From an uncultured Lachnospiraceae bacterium (lineage in GTDB: Bacteria > Bacillota > Clostridia > Lachnospirales > Lachnospiraceae): 64,000 nt of DNA. Each line of letters starts with the position of its first letter. The stretch's first letter is position 1. The position numbers and the translations under genes were made by a program. Below the pieces are notes generated by a model. The model was not told where the DNA came from and did not search any database. It was given only the letters and a program-made list of their open reading frames with translations. Of the stretch, positions 17,411 through 26,341 are shown piece by piece. The stretch is from the NCBI GenBank assembly GCA_947176505.1, contig CAMWQW010000008.1:110429-174428 (forward strand), in the 5' to 3' direction.

Positions 17411-18881
17411 AGCGTATACGTTCCCGTCTTTTTTGTTTACGTTTTACTCGGTTTTTTCTGCGCCGGGCATTGTTGTTGTTCATGATAAGTGCACGGAGAA
17501 CGAATAATAATATAGCTATAACGGCAAATATAAGAATACCCATCAGAACCTTTTTCACGTTGATAAAGATTGTGTTATCCTGAGAAGGTTCTGTTTCTGT
17601 TTTCTCGACATTTACAGTGGTTGTTTCGATATATGTATCGAAATCATAAGTTGAGGTATTATCCGTTGCCAGTTCGAGATATGCACTTCCGACGTAAGTA
17701 TCATGATAAGAGTACTGAATTTTCGCAATGCAATTATCATTTGATACACTGTAATCAATAGAAGAATCCATATCTGAAAAATTAATTGTATTTGGAATTA
17801 TGACATAACTGTCAGAATCAATCGAAAGGATTGGCTTAGAGTTACCGAAAATGTCATTGCCGGTCTGAAGAAAACCAGAGACTTCCATCTGGTATTTGTT
17901 TTCATTTTCAGAGATATTCATTACTTGGAAATTATTGAATCCGTAATCAAATAATTCCACTGTATCAGTAAATTGGCTTGGAGATTCCTCCTTAAATACG
18001 ACACAAATCAGTTTCATACCGTTTTGCTCCACACAGGTTACCAGAGTCTGTCTTGCTTCGTCGGTGTAGCCGGTTTTACCGCCTAAAATTCCCTCATAAG
18101 GGATTTCTCCGTTTATGATTCTGTGTTTGTTAATTAAATAAAAATCATCGGGCTGCGTAGCAGTCGGTTCAAAATGATAACGAGCGGTGTTACCGATTTT
18201 ACAGAGCATTTCATTCTGGAAAAAGCTGCATGAAATCAGTGCAAGGTCATAAGCAGACGTATAGTGGTCTGGATCATGAAGTCCATTGGTATTCATAAAG
18301 TGACTGTCCGTACAGCCGAGTTCGACAGCACGTTCATTCATATCGGATACAAAATCGTCAATGGAACCGGAAATATATTCTCCGACTGCATTTGCCACTT
18401 CATTGGCAGATCCGACAAGAACGCCGTAGAGCGCTTCCTCTAAAGTAATGGACTCTCCTTCGTCCATACCCATATTAGAACCTCCTACAGGAACAGTGAA
18501 GACTGCTTCATGGGAAAAATTAACCATATCGTCAAGGTTACCGCGTTCCATTGCAATCAGGCAGGTAAGAAGTTTTGTTGTGCTGGCAGGATATAATTTC
18601 TTATGGATATTTTTGGCATACAAAATAACGCCGGTGTTGGCATCCATCAGTATGGCGGATTCTGCACTGACAGCCGGACCGACGGGCCAGTTTTCAATAT
18701 CATTTGACTGAATCGGGAGTGCTTTGCGTGCTTCTGCTTCTGCCTCTAATTCTTCCAATGTAGCATGAACAGTCATAGGGAAGCTAAAAAGGCTGCCCAA
18801 AAAGACAGAAAGTGCAAGCATGACACAGACTGCAGTATGTCTTTTGGTTTTTCGAGTTTGTATATTAGAAAAAAACAACAT
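17385..18881 (-). CDS. D-alanyl-D-alanine carboxypeptidase (DacA/DacF family)
   Basis: Penicillin-binding protein of the low-molecular-weight type that trims peptidoglycan pentapeptides outside the membrane. With the start at 18881 (498 residues) there is a basic N-terminus and a signal segment (about 16-40). Catalytic motifs are S100-T-T-K, S158-A-N and K269-T-G. A C-terminal extension ends in a membrane helix (about 450-472) and a very basic tail rich in Arg/Lys, unlike the amphipathic anchor of classical DacA. The frame runs upstream to 18971, but GGAAAGG precedes the ATG at 18881 and the signal peptide fits there. The coding end overlaps the exonuclease gene tail to tail. Confidence 0.93.
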   Translation of the reverse strand: MLFFSNIQTRKTKRHTAVCVMLALSVFLGSLFSFPMTVHATLEELEAEAEARKALPIQSNDIENWPVGPAVSAESAILMDANTGVILYAKNIHKKLYPASTTKLLTCLIAMERGNLDDMVNFSHEAVFTVPVGGSNMGMDEGESITLEEALYGVLVGSANEVANAVGEYISGSIDDFVSDMNERAVELGCTDSHFMNTNGLHDPDHYTSAYDLALISCSFFQNEMLCKIGNTARYHFEPTATQPDDFYLINKHRIINGEIPYEGILGGKTGYTDEARQTLVTCVEQNGMKLICVVFKEESPSQFTDTVELFDYGFNNFQVMNISENENKYQMEVSGFLQTGNDIFGNSKPILSIDSDSYVIIPNTINFSDMDSSIDYSVSNDNCIAKIQYSYHDTYVGSAYLELATDNTSTYDFDTYIETTTVNVEKTETEPSQDNTIFINVKKVLMGILIFAVIAILLFVLRALIMNNNNARRRKNRVKRKQKRRERIRSSFDDFDF

Positions 18882-19166
18882 AATTGTTTGACCTTTCCAT
18901 GATAGAGAAGTATATGTCAAAAAGCCGTATTTTATGACAGCGTAAAGTGTATTGTTACCATTTACCATCATACACTATTTTGTCAAAAAACTATAGTAAT
19001 TTCACAAAAAATACAAAATATAGGTTTAATGTGATATGATGGGAATTATAAAAGGTGTATTTTTCAATCTATCCGGAAGCGAAAAAGCGTGGTACAATAG
19101 GGGCAGAATAGGAAGAATAATTCGTATGGAAACATGATTTTCCACCAACGAAAGGATATAATTTAA

Positions 19167-19805
19167 ATGAGACTGCGAAACATAACAGGTTCCAGAGAAG
19201 TAATTGCCGCAAGCGATTATGTTGTACACGAACCGAATAATTATAGAGGAAAATGGAATGAGCTTTTCGGAAATAATCATCCTGTGCGCATAGAGATTGG
19301 TATGGGTAAAGGAAGATTTATTATGGATTTAGCAAGAATGAATCCGGGAATCAATTATGTAGGAATTGAAAAATATTCCAGTGTACTGCTTCGAGGGCTG
19401 CAGAAGATGGAACAGGATCCTCTATCGAATTTGTATTTTATACGCATGGATGCTGAGGAAATTACGGAAGTCTTCGGGCGGGAGGAAGTAGACAGGATTT
19501 ATTTGAATTTTTCCGATCCGTGGCCGAAAGACAGACATGCGAAGAGAAGATTGCCGTCCCGCGAATTTTTACACCGTTATGATGAGATACTAGCAAGAGA
19601 CGGTGTGATTGAATTTAAGACGGATAACCATGATTTGTTTCAATTTGCATTAGAGGAGCTGGAACCAGCCGGATGGCATTTAGAACAAGTGACAGAGGAT
19701 TTACATCACAATGAAGAGATGATGCAGGGTAATGTGATGACTGAATATGAAGAAAAGTTTTCATCAATAGGAAATCCGATTTATAAATATGTCATTTCAA
19801 GATAA
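19167..19805 (+). CDS. trmB: tRNA (guanine-N7-)-methyltransferase TrmB
   Basis: SAM-dependent enzyme making m7G46 in tRNA. The SAM loop is EIGMGKGRF and the family signature NFSDPWPKDRHAKRRL is complete, followed by EFKTDN. At 212 residues it has the normal length. ATG 19167 is preceded by AACGAAAGGATATAATTTAA. It is divergent from the carboxypeptidase gene with a 285-bp AT-rich gap containing both promoters. Confidence 0.97.
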   Translation: MRLRNITGSREVIAASDYVVHEPNNYRGKWNELFGNNHPVRIEIGMGKGRFIMDLARMNPGINYVGIEKYSSVLLRGLQKMEQDPLSNLYFIRMDAEEITEVFGREEVDRIYLNFSDPWPKDRHAKRRLPSREFLHRYDEILARDGVIEFKTDNHDLFQFALEELEPAGWHLEQVTEDLHHNEEMMQGNVMTEYEEKFSSIGNPIYKYVISR

Positions 19806-19853
19806 CGATTGTGGCAAAACTGTGACAATACCATACAAGGGAAAGGAGACATT

Positions 19854-20171
19854 ATGGAACACAAATTTACAACAGCGAATTTTGACAAGGAGGTTCTTGA
19901 AGCGGAAACGCCGGTACTCGTAGATTTCTATGCGGACTGGTGTGGACCCTGCAAGATGATGGCGCCTATTATAGCGCAGCTTGCGGAGGAGTATGACGGG
20001 AAAATCAAAGTAGGTAAGTGCAATATTGATGAAGAGGACGGACTTGCAAGAATGTATCGGGTTATGTCCATTCCTACGATGAAAGTGTTCGTGAAAGGTG
20101 AGACAGTTGCAACGATTGTCGGGGCAGTGTCGAAGGAAGAATTGGAAGCAGAGCTTAAAAAGGTACTATAA
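19854..20171 (+). CDS. trxA: thioredoxin
   Basis: A 105-residue cytosolic thiol-disulfide oxidoreductase with active site WCGPCK and the cis-Pro in SIPTMKVF. The frame extends upstream to 19809, but GGGAAAGGAGACATT sets the start at ATG 19854 (MEHKFTTANF). It follows trmB by 48 bp, probably in the same transcript, and ends at a strong terminator. Confidence 0.96.
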   Translation: MEHKFTTANFDKEVLEAETPVLVDFYADWCGPCKMMAPIIAQLAEEYDGKIKVGKCNIDEEDGLARMYRVMSIPTMKVFVKGETVATIVGAVSKEELEAELKKVL

Positions 20172-20175
20172 AAAA

Positions 20176-20197
20176 ACGGAGACAAATCTGTCTCCGT
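20176..20197 (+). terminator. terminator between trxA and tRNA-Pro
   Basis: ACGGAGACA pairs with TGTCTCCGT around AATC, with A-run before and T-run after, so it can work for both converging transcripts. Confidence 0.92.
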
Positions 20198-20204
20198 TTT
20201 ATCG

Positions 20205-20278
20205 TCGAAGCGACAGGATTTGAACCTGCGACCTCTGCGTCCCGAACGCAGCGCTCTACCAAACTGAGCCACGCTTCG
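20205..20278 (-). tRNA. tRNA-Pro, anticodon CGG
   Basis: On the minus strand: acceptor CGAAGCG with CGCTTCG, D arm GCTC/GAGC, and anticodon stem CTGCG/CGCAG around TTCGGGA (anticodon CGG). The T arm is GCAGG/CCTGT with TTCAAAT; the discriminator is A. CCA is not encoded (the DNA reads CGA), so the cca product must add it. Confidence 0.96.
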
Positions 20279-20296
20279 ATTTCGTAAGCACTTAAG

Positions 20297-20326
20297 ATAA
20301 TACAACATTTTAGGGACAGTTGTCAA
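20297..20326 (-). promoter_or_regulatory. promoter of tRNA-Pro
   Basis: On the minus strand, TTGACA (20326-20321), an 18-bp spacer and TATTAT (20302-20297) lie 19 bp ahead of the tRNA 5' end. Confidence 0.8.
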
Positions 20327-20434
20327 TGATTCTTGTGTGAAAAGTTGCAATAGATTATGGAAATTTTATGATTATAGAGTAAAATCGTAATTTTGCCTAC
20401 ATATTTTAGTAAAATGCTTCGACAGGAGGGAACA

Positions 20435-21292
20435 ATGAATAAACATTTTCTTAGAATACCGTGCAATGTAATGCCCTTTGTCTGTGAGGCGGATTACAGT
20501 ATCACATTGGGTTCCATGATTCATGCGGACCGCATTGCGCCTTTTCATGTAGCAATCTATTTATTGCAGGGTTCTATGGAGATTATAGAAGACGGCATTT
20601 CTTATCAGATTATGCCGCACCAGCTCTTTTTCTTAAAAAGCGGTGTTCACCATTGGGGTGAGAAACCGTTTGAGAAAGGATCTGCATGGTATTATGCGCA
20701 TTTTTTCTGTGAAGAGCCGGGAGAACAGATGGATGAGCTGCCGAAAAATATTTTTTACGATACGAAGGTTTGTCTTGATCGATCTGCGAACGAGAAATAT
20801 GTTACGGTTCCGAAGTTGACTGACTGTACTGAGACAGACCGTATCAGGCGTTTTTTTGAAAAATTGGTAGAAGCACATACACATGGGAACATTCCGCTTA
20901 CATCAGTAATGCTTTGGCAGATTTGTCTGGAAAGTGCGTGGAATATGCAGACAGGCGCTGTGGAAAGTGTTTATGTACGGCGGATACAGGAATACATTAG
21001 GAATCATTACGTCTCAGGATTTACGGCGCAGGAAATAGAAAAAACATGCGGACTGTCTTACAAATATGCCGGTACACTGTTCAAAAGTGCAACAGGGCAG
21101 ACAATTAAGGAGTATCAATGCAAGCTGCGTTTGCGCAAGGCGGAACAGCTTTTGGAAGAAACGGATAAGTCGATTACGGAGATTGCCAGTTTAACGGGAT
21201 TTACGGATGTATTTTATTTTAGCAAGGTGTTTCATAGGGAGAAAGGGTGTACACCAAGAGAATACCGGAAAGAATACATTCCGAGAATATAA
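20435..21292 (+). CDS. AraC family transcriptional regulator
   Basis: About 285 residues: an N-terminal cupin-like sugar-sensing domain (HVAIYLLQGSMEIIEDG, then LFFLKSGVHHWG) and a C-terminal double helix-turn-helix (about 185-282) with LRLRKAEQLLEETDKSI and IASLTGFTDVFYFSKVFHRE. GACAGGAGGGAACA fixes the start at ATG 20435, although the frame is open from 20393. It lies directly upstream of GH127 and GH3 genes on the same strand and is likely their activator. Confidence 0.93.
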   Translation: MNKHFLRIPCNVMPFVCEADYSITLGSMIHADRIAPFHVAIYLLQGSMEIIEDGISYQIMPHQLFFLKSGVHHWGEKPFEKGSAWYYAHFFCEEPGEQMDELPKNIFYDTKVCLDRSANEKYVTVPKLTDCTETDRIRRFFEKLVEAHTHGNIPLTSVMLWQICLESAWNMQTGAVESVYVRRIQEYIRNHYVSGFTAQEIEKTCGLSYKYAGTLFKSATGQTIKEYQCKLRLRKAEQLLEETDKSITEIASLTGFTDVFYFSKVFHREKGCTPREYRKEYIPRI

Positions 21293-21471
21293 ATCGGAAA
21301 AAAATACAAATATTACAGAATAATATCCATTTTATATGATATATAATAGGACTATAATACATATTATAGCATAATTTGATAGATGTAGAAGAAGTATACC
21401 GGCATTATTGTGTGCTTTAGAACGCATCAGCATTGTATACAATGCGCATATTAAAATGGAGGGAAAGCAAA

Positions 21472-23403
21472 ATGGGTGATTTAAAATTAGTCAAAAAATT
21501 TGATGTAACGGATGGGTTTTGGGGCAGATATGAGAAGCTGATTAAGGAAGTAGTGCTTCCGTATCAGGAAAATGCGTTGAATGACCGGATTGAGGGAGCG
21601 GAAAAAAGCCATTGTATTGAAAACTTCCGTATGGCGGCAGAGAAGCTGCGTACAGGAAAATGTGACGGTGAGTTTTACGGCATGGTATTTCAGGACAGCG
21701 ACGTGGCAAAATGGCTGGAAGGTGCGGCATATTCATTGGCGCAGCAACCGGATGCGGAACTGGAGAAAAGATGTGATGAGATTATAGAACTGATTGGAAA
21801 AGCGCAGCAGGACGACGGATATCTTAACACATATTTTACAGTTAAGGAACCGGATAAGAGATGGACAAATCTTCATGAGGCGCATGAATTATACTGTGCG
21901 GGACATATGATTGAAGCTGCGGTTGCCTATGCAGAGTGTACCGGTAAGTCAAGACTTTTGGAAATCATGTGCGGTATGGCGGATCATATCTATAAACATT
22001 TTATCGAGGAAGGTGCGGAAGGATATCCGGGACATCCTGAGATTGAACTGGCGCTTATGAGGTTATTCCGCTGTACGAAAGAAGAGAAATATAAAGAACT
22101 GGCACTCCATTTTATTAATGTGCGAGGGGTTAACAGCGATTATTATAAGCAGGAAAAGAGAAGAAATAATTGGACGGTATGGGGCAATAATGCCGATGAC
22201 AAAGAATATGCGCAGAACACGGCGCCGGTCAGAATGCAAAATAAGGCGGTGGGACATGCAGTCAGAGCGGTTTATTTGTATACCGGCATGGCGGATGCGG
22301 CTATGGAGACGGGTGATGTAAGTCTGACGGAAGCGTGTAAGACTCTCTGGAATAATATTACGCAGAACAGAATGTATGTAACGGGTGCAATCGGTTCCGC
22401 GTATGAGGGCGAGGCGTTTACAAAGGACTATCATCTGCCGAATGATACGGCATATGCAGAGACTTGTGCGGCAATCGGATTAATCTTTTTCTCTAATAAA
22501 ATGTTGTATCTCGACAGAGACGGTAAGTATGCAGATGTGATGGAACGCGCCTTATATAACTGTGTATTAGCGGGAATGCAGCTTGACGGCACCAGATTCT
22601 TTTACGTGAATCCATTGGAAGCGCTTCCGGGGATATCCGGTGAAGCACAGACACATAAACATGCGCTGCCCGTTAGACCGAAATGGTTTGCCTGTGCCTG
22701 CTGTCCGCCCAATGTAGCAAGATTATTGTCTTCCTTAGCGGAATATGCATGGCATGTGATTCCGGGTAAACTGTTCTCCAATTTATTTATAGAAGGAACG
22801 CTGGATGTAAGTGATACGTTCGGAGGCAAGATTACATTGCAGACGGCATATCCGTATGACAGTAAGATTGAATACCGTTTCCTTCCCAAGGGTGAGACAA
22901 TGGCGGTGCCGTTAGCAATCCGTATACCGGCATGGAGTGACAATACCGTAATCTGTGTCAACGGAAAGCCTATCGAGTATGAGCTCAAAGAAGGATATGC
23001 GCATCTCCATAGGGACTTTAAAGTGGAAGATGTATTAACTGTAGAATTTGATATGTCCGTTCGTAAGGTATATACGAGTAATAAAGTATCTGCCAATACG
23101 GGCAAGGCAGCGATAGAACGAGGACCGTTAATTTATTGCGCAGAAGGAGTCGACAATGAGAATGATGTGCTTTCTCTTTCCTTGAAGAAGGACGGTGCTG
23201 TTACGGTCAGTGAATATCTTCCGGATAAATTATACGGAATACAGGAAATATATGCGGAAGGATACAGGGAAACAGTCAGCGATAAGCTTTACAGTTATGA
23301 TGCGCCTGAAGAAAAAGAATGCAAGATTACGTTAGTCCCTTATTATACTTGGGGAAACCGTGGATTAAACCAGATGAGGGTATGGATTCCGGAGAAGAGA
23401 TAA
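21472..23403 (+). CDS. GH127 beta-L-arabinofuranosidase-like glycoside hydrolase
   Basis: About 643 residues, (alpha/alpha)6-barrel enzyme, no signal peptide, so cytoplasmic. The metal/catalytic set of GH127 is visible: E330-T-C332 (AYAETCAAIG) and C410-C411 in FACACCPPNVAR. The spacing matches the zinc-binding Glu, Cys, Cys, Cys of Bifidobacterium HypBA1, where one Cys is the nucleophile. It probably removes beta-L-arabinofuranose from oligosaccharides or glycoproteins. ATG 21472 follows AAATGGAGGGAAAGCAAA; the frame is open from 21433. A 179-bp gap after the AraC gene likely holds its promoter. Confidence 0.92.
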   Translation: MGDLKLVKKFDVTDGFWGRYEKLIKEVVLPYQENALNDRIEGAEKSHCIENFRMAAEKLRTGKCDGEFYGMVFQDSDVAKWLEGAAYSLAQQPDAELEKRCDEIIELIGKAQQDDGYLNTYFTVKEPDKRWTNLHEAHELYCAGHMIEAAVAYAECTGKSRLLEIMCGMADHIYKHFIEEGAEGYPGHPEIELALMRLFRCTKEEKYKELALHFINVRGVNSDYYKQEKRRNNWTVWGNNADDKEYAQNTAPVRMQNKAVGHAVRAVYLYTGMADAAMETGDVSLTEACKTLWNNITQNRMYVTGAIGSAYEGEAFTKDYHLPNDTAYAETCAAIGLIFFSNKMLYLDRDGKYADVMERALYNCVLAGMQLDGTRFFYVNPLEALPGISGEAQTHKHALPVRPKWFACACCPPNVARLLSSLAEYAWHVIPGKLFSNLFIEGTLDVSDTFGGKITLQTAYPYDSKIEYRFLPKGETMAVPLAIRIPAWSDNTVICVNGKPIEYELKEGYAHLHRDFKVEDVLTVEFDMSVRKVYTSNKVSANTGKAAIERGPLIYCAEGVDNENDVLSLSLKKDGAVTVSEYLPDKLYGIQEIYAEGYRETVSDKLYSYDAPEEKECKITLVPYYTWGNRGLNQMRVWIPEKR

Positions 23404-23572
23404 AGAGGATAAATTTGGTAATTTACATTAAAATTTGATTGTATATCAAGGATTTTCCCGATATACTGTAATTATTCAGAACAATTATTTAGGGGAGTGT
23501 GAAACAGTAGAAATCAGGCTGTTTCCGCTTCCCTAAAATGGAATAAGAATATCGGAAAGGAATTGTATAATT

Positions 23573-25807
23573 ATGAAGGCGGATGCAAAGAAGAATGGCA
23601 AGAAAATTGAGAAAGAGATTGAAAAGCTTCTTGGCAAAATGACATTGGATGAAAAAGTCTCCATGCTTCACGGAGCGTCACTTTTTCAGTCCGGCGGGGT
23701 GGAGCGTCTAGGGATTCCGGGAGTGATGACGTCTGACGGACCGATGGGCGTAAGAGCGGAATTTATGCGTGACAGATGGATTCCGGCAGGCAATAATGAC
23801 GACAATGTATCATATCTGCCAAGCAATAGTGCGCTGGCATCTACTTGGAATCCTTATAGAGCTTATGAGATGGGACATGTTCTGGGTGCGGAAGCGAGAG
23901 GACGCGGCAAGGACGTGATACTTGCGCCGGGCATTAATATTAAGAGAAGTCCTTTATGCGGCAGGAATTTTGAGTACATGAGTGAAGACCCGAAGCTGAC
24001 AGCGACGCTTGCAGTGCCGTTTGTCAAAGGTGTTCAGGAGAATGATGTGGCGGCATGTGTGAAACATTTTGCGGCGAACGTGCAAGAGACGGATCGCTTA
24101 ATGGTTGATGAGGAAATTGATGTCAGAACATTATATGAGATATACCTTCCGGCGTTTAAGGCAGCAGTACAGGAAGGAAATGCGTACTCTATTATGGGCG
24201 CGTACAACAAGATTAACGGATATCATTGTTGCGAGAATAAGAATCTGTTAGATTTGGTACTGCGTAATGAATGGGGATTTGACGGAACGGTAATCAGTGA
24301 TTGGGGCGGCGTGCACAAGACGAAAGAAGCGGCAGAATGTTCATTGGATATTGAGATGTCAGTGTTCCCGGATTTTGATGAGTATAAGCTTGCTAATCCG
24401 TTAAAAGAAGCAATTAAAAAAGGTGAGATATCAGAGGAAGCCGTGAATGCCAAAGTGCGTAACATTCTGCGTATGATGTTCCGACTTAAGATGATCGGCA
24501 AGCAGAAAGAAGAGCGGAAAGCCGGCTCTTACAATACACCTGAGCATAGAGAGATGGCTCTGCGTACCGCAGAAGAGTCTATGATCCTATTAAAAAATGA
24601 TAATCGTACGCTGCCACTCAATGCGGGCAAGATTAAGAAGCTTGTGGTAATCGGGCAAAATGCCGCGAAGATACATTCGGATGGCGGCGGTAGTGCAGAG
24701 ATTAAGGCATTGTATGAAATCTGTCCGCTGATGGGACTCAAGACATATCTGGGCGGCAATACGGAGATTCAATATCTGAAAGGATATTATGTACCTGAGA
24801 AACCGAAAACTTTTGACCATAACTGGCAGGCGGACAGTCTGGATGATTTGAAAGATACAGACATCGGAATGGCAGTCAGGGATGAAGCAAACGAGAATGA
24901 AATGCACCGTAAGGGAGAAGAAGAGCGGCTGGCACAGTTAGAGAAAGAGAAAGCTGAGATTCATGAGAAAAATAAAGCGCTCTTTGCACAGGCAGTCGAG
25001 GCGGCAAAAAATGCTGATGCAGTTATCTTTGTAGGTGGTTTAAATCATGACATCGACAGCGAAGGCTTTGACCGGTCTGACATGGAGCTGCCCTATGAGC
25101 AGGATTTGCTGATCGATGCGCTCTTAAATGTAAGGAAAGACATGATTGTCACACTGATTGGCGGTTCTCCGGTAGAAATGCCTTGGAGAAAAAAAGCATC
25201 GGCGATTTTGTGGAGTTATTATGCAGGTATGGAGACGGGCAATGCGTTTGCGAAAATTATTTTCGGGGATGTCAATCCTTCCGGTAAACTTGCAGAGACA
25301 TTTCCTGAGAAATATCAGGACTGTGTTACTGCCAAGAACGGACAGTTTGGTGTATGGGGCAAAATCAAATTGGAAGAAGGATTGTACATCGGATACCGCT
25401 ATTTTGACAGACAGCATATCGCTCCTGCTTTCTGCTTCGGACACGGATTGTCGTACACGGAATTTGCTTATAGCGGATTAACGTTAAAGACAGAGAAAGG
25501 CAGAGATGTTAAGCTGACTTTCACGGTTAAGAATACTGGCAAAAAGATTGGCTCGGAGATAGTGCAGGTCTATGTGGCTCCCATTGCGTCCAAGGTTGAC
25601 CGACCGGATAAAGAGTTGAAAACATATGCCAAGATTGAGCTGGCGCCGGGCAAATCCAGAAAAGTAGAATTGGTATTAAAACAGACAGACTTTGCATACT
25701 TTGACGAGCATTTGCACGAGTTCATTGCGAACGCCGGGGATTATGAGATTCTGGTAGGTGCGTCCAGTGAAGATATTCGTTTGCGAGGCATTGCGACGCT
25801 CGCCTAA
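23573..25807 (+). CDS. GH3 family beta-glycosidase
   Basis: A 744-residue retaining glycoside hydrolase without signal peptide. The N-terminal barrel contains TSDGPMGVR, GRNFEYMSEDP, VKHFAAN and the nucleophile Asp243 in TVISDWGG. The second alpha/beta domain has a region rich in Lys/Glu (about 450-475) that looks like an inserted helix. The C-terminus is a fibronectin III-like domain with VKNTGKKIGSEIVQVYV. Likely beta-glucosidase, beta-xylosidase or alpha-arabinosidase; the family cannot be split by eye. It follows GH127 by 169 bp and ends at a hairpin. Confidence 0.93.
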   Translation: MKADAKKNGKKIEKEIEKLLGKMTLDEKVSMLHGASLFQSGGVERLGIPGVMTSDGPMGVRAEFMRDRWIPAGNNDDNVSYLPSNSALASTWNPYRAYEMGHVLGAEARGRGKDVILAPGINIKRSPLCGRNFEYMSEDPKLTATLAVPFVKGVQENDVAACVKHFAANVQETDRLMVDEEIDVRTLYEIYLPAFKAAVQEGNAYSIMGAYNKINGYHCCENKNLLDLVLRNEWGFDGTVISDWGGVHKTKEAAECSLDIEMSVFPDFDEYKLANPLKEAIKKGEISEEAVNAKVRNILRMMFRLKMIGKQKEERKAGSYNTPEHREMALRTAEESMILLKNDNRTLPLNAGKIKKLVVIGQNAAKIHSDGGGSAEIKALYEICPLMGLKTYLGGNTEIQYLKGYYVPEKPKTFDHNWQADSLDDLKDTDIGMAVRDEANENEMHRKGEEERLAQLEKEKAEIHEKNKALFAQAVEAAKNADAVIFVGGLNHDIDSEGFDRSDMELPYEQDLLIDALLNVRKDMIVTLIGGSPVEMPWRKKASAILWSYYAGMETGNAFAKIIFGDVNPSGKLAETFPEKYQDCVTAKNGQFGVWGKIKLEEGLYIGYRYFDRQHIAPAFCFGHGLSYTEFAYSGLTLKTEKGRDVKLTFTVKNTGKKIGSEIVQVYVAPIASKVDRPDKELKTYAKIELAPGKSRKVELVLKQTDFAYFDEHLHEFIANAGDYEILVGASSEDIRLRGIATLA

Positions 25808-25822
25808 AATTATAACACTATA

Positions 25823-25850
25823 ATACATGGCTGTTTCTACAGCCATGTAT
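25823..25850 (+). terminator. terminator after GH3 gene
   Basis: ATACATGGCTGT and ACAGCCATGTAT form a perfect 12-bp stem with a TTCT loop. The following ATTTCTC is only a weak T-run. Confidence 0.8.
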
Positions 25851-25923
25851 ATTTCTCAAATATCCTGTACATGCTAAAAGTGAAACATAGTAAACGGGTA
25901 AGTACAGGAAGGATGGGAATAAA

Positions 25924-26163
25924 ATGGACTATAATGATTTACCGTTGAGTTTAGGGTTAGCAATTACAACGAACCGTGAAGCGATGGACCGTTTCGTAGA
26001 TATGACGGATGCTGAGAAAGAAGAATTTATTGGAAGAAGTCAGGATGTGATGTCCAAAAGTGAGATGGAGGAGCTGGTAAACTCATTGACAATAGATGAA
26101 GAGAAGCCGGATGTTCATCTCGAAGATGTAAATAATATCTTTAAGGGACCGAGTATCGGATAA
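25924..26163 (+). CDS. 79-residue protein of unknown function
   Basis: Small acidic soluble protein, MDYNDLPLSLGLAITTN at the start, with MTDAEKEEFIGRSQDVMSK and a C-terminal KGPSIG. No membrane segment or cysteine. GAAGGATGGGAATAAA before the ATG supports translation. The part AEKEEFIGR resembles the helix found at the ends of small YdeI-like proteins, but I do not recognise the family. It stands alone between two hairpins. Confidence 0.65.
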   Translation: MDYNDLPLSLGLAITTNREAMDRFVDMTDAEKEEFIGRSQDVMSKSEMEELVNSLTIDEEKPDVHLEDVNNIFKGPSIG

Positions 26164-26219
26164 AATGGGTTCTCCTTCAATGTTTCACGTTGTCGTAAAC
26201 TCGGAAGAATTTTATCAGA

Positions 26220-26251
26220 TTGCACTAAGCTGCTACATTGCCTTAGTGCAA
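26220..26251 (+). terminator. hairpin downstream of the 79-residue ORF
   Basis: TTGCACTAAG and CTTAGTGCAA pair across a 12-nt loop. It lacks a clean T-run (ACTTCTGTCTTACG follows), so termination is likely but not certain. Confidence 0.6.
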
Positions 26252-26341
26252 CTTCTGTCTTACGCTTTTCTCACGGCAGGATATATATAATCATGGAAGA
26301 GGAAGTGCATGTGGCAAGCATATGCAGTTATGAGGATTGAT

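Noticed and set aside
25880-26190. Extra parS-like sequences near the 79-residue gene
   Set aside because: GTGAAACA at 25880 and TGTTTCAC at 26181 are isolated 8-bp half-sites, expected by chance and far from parAB.
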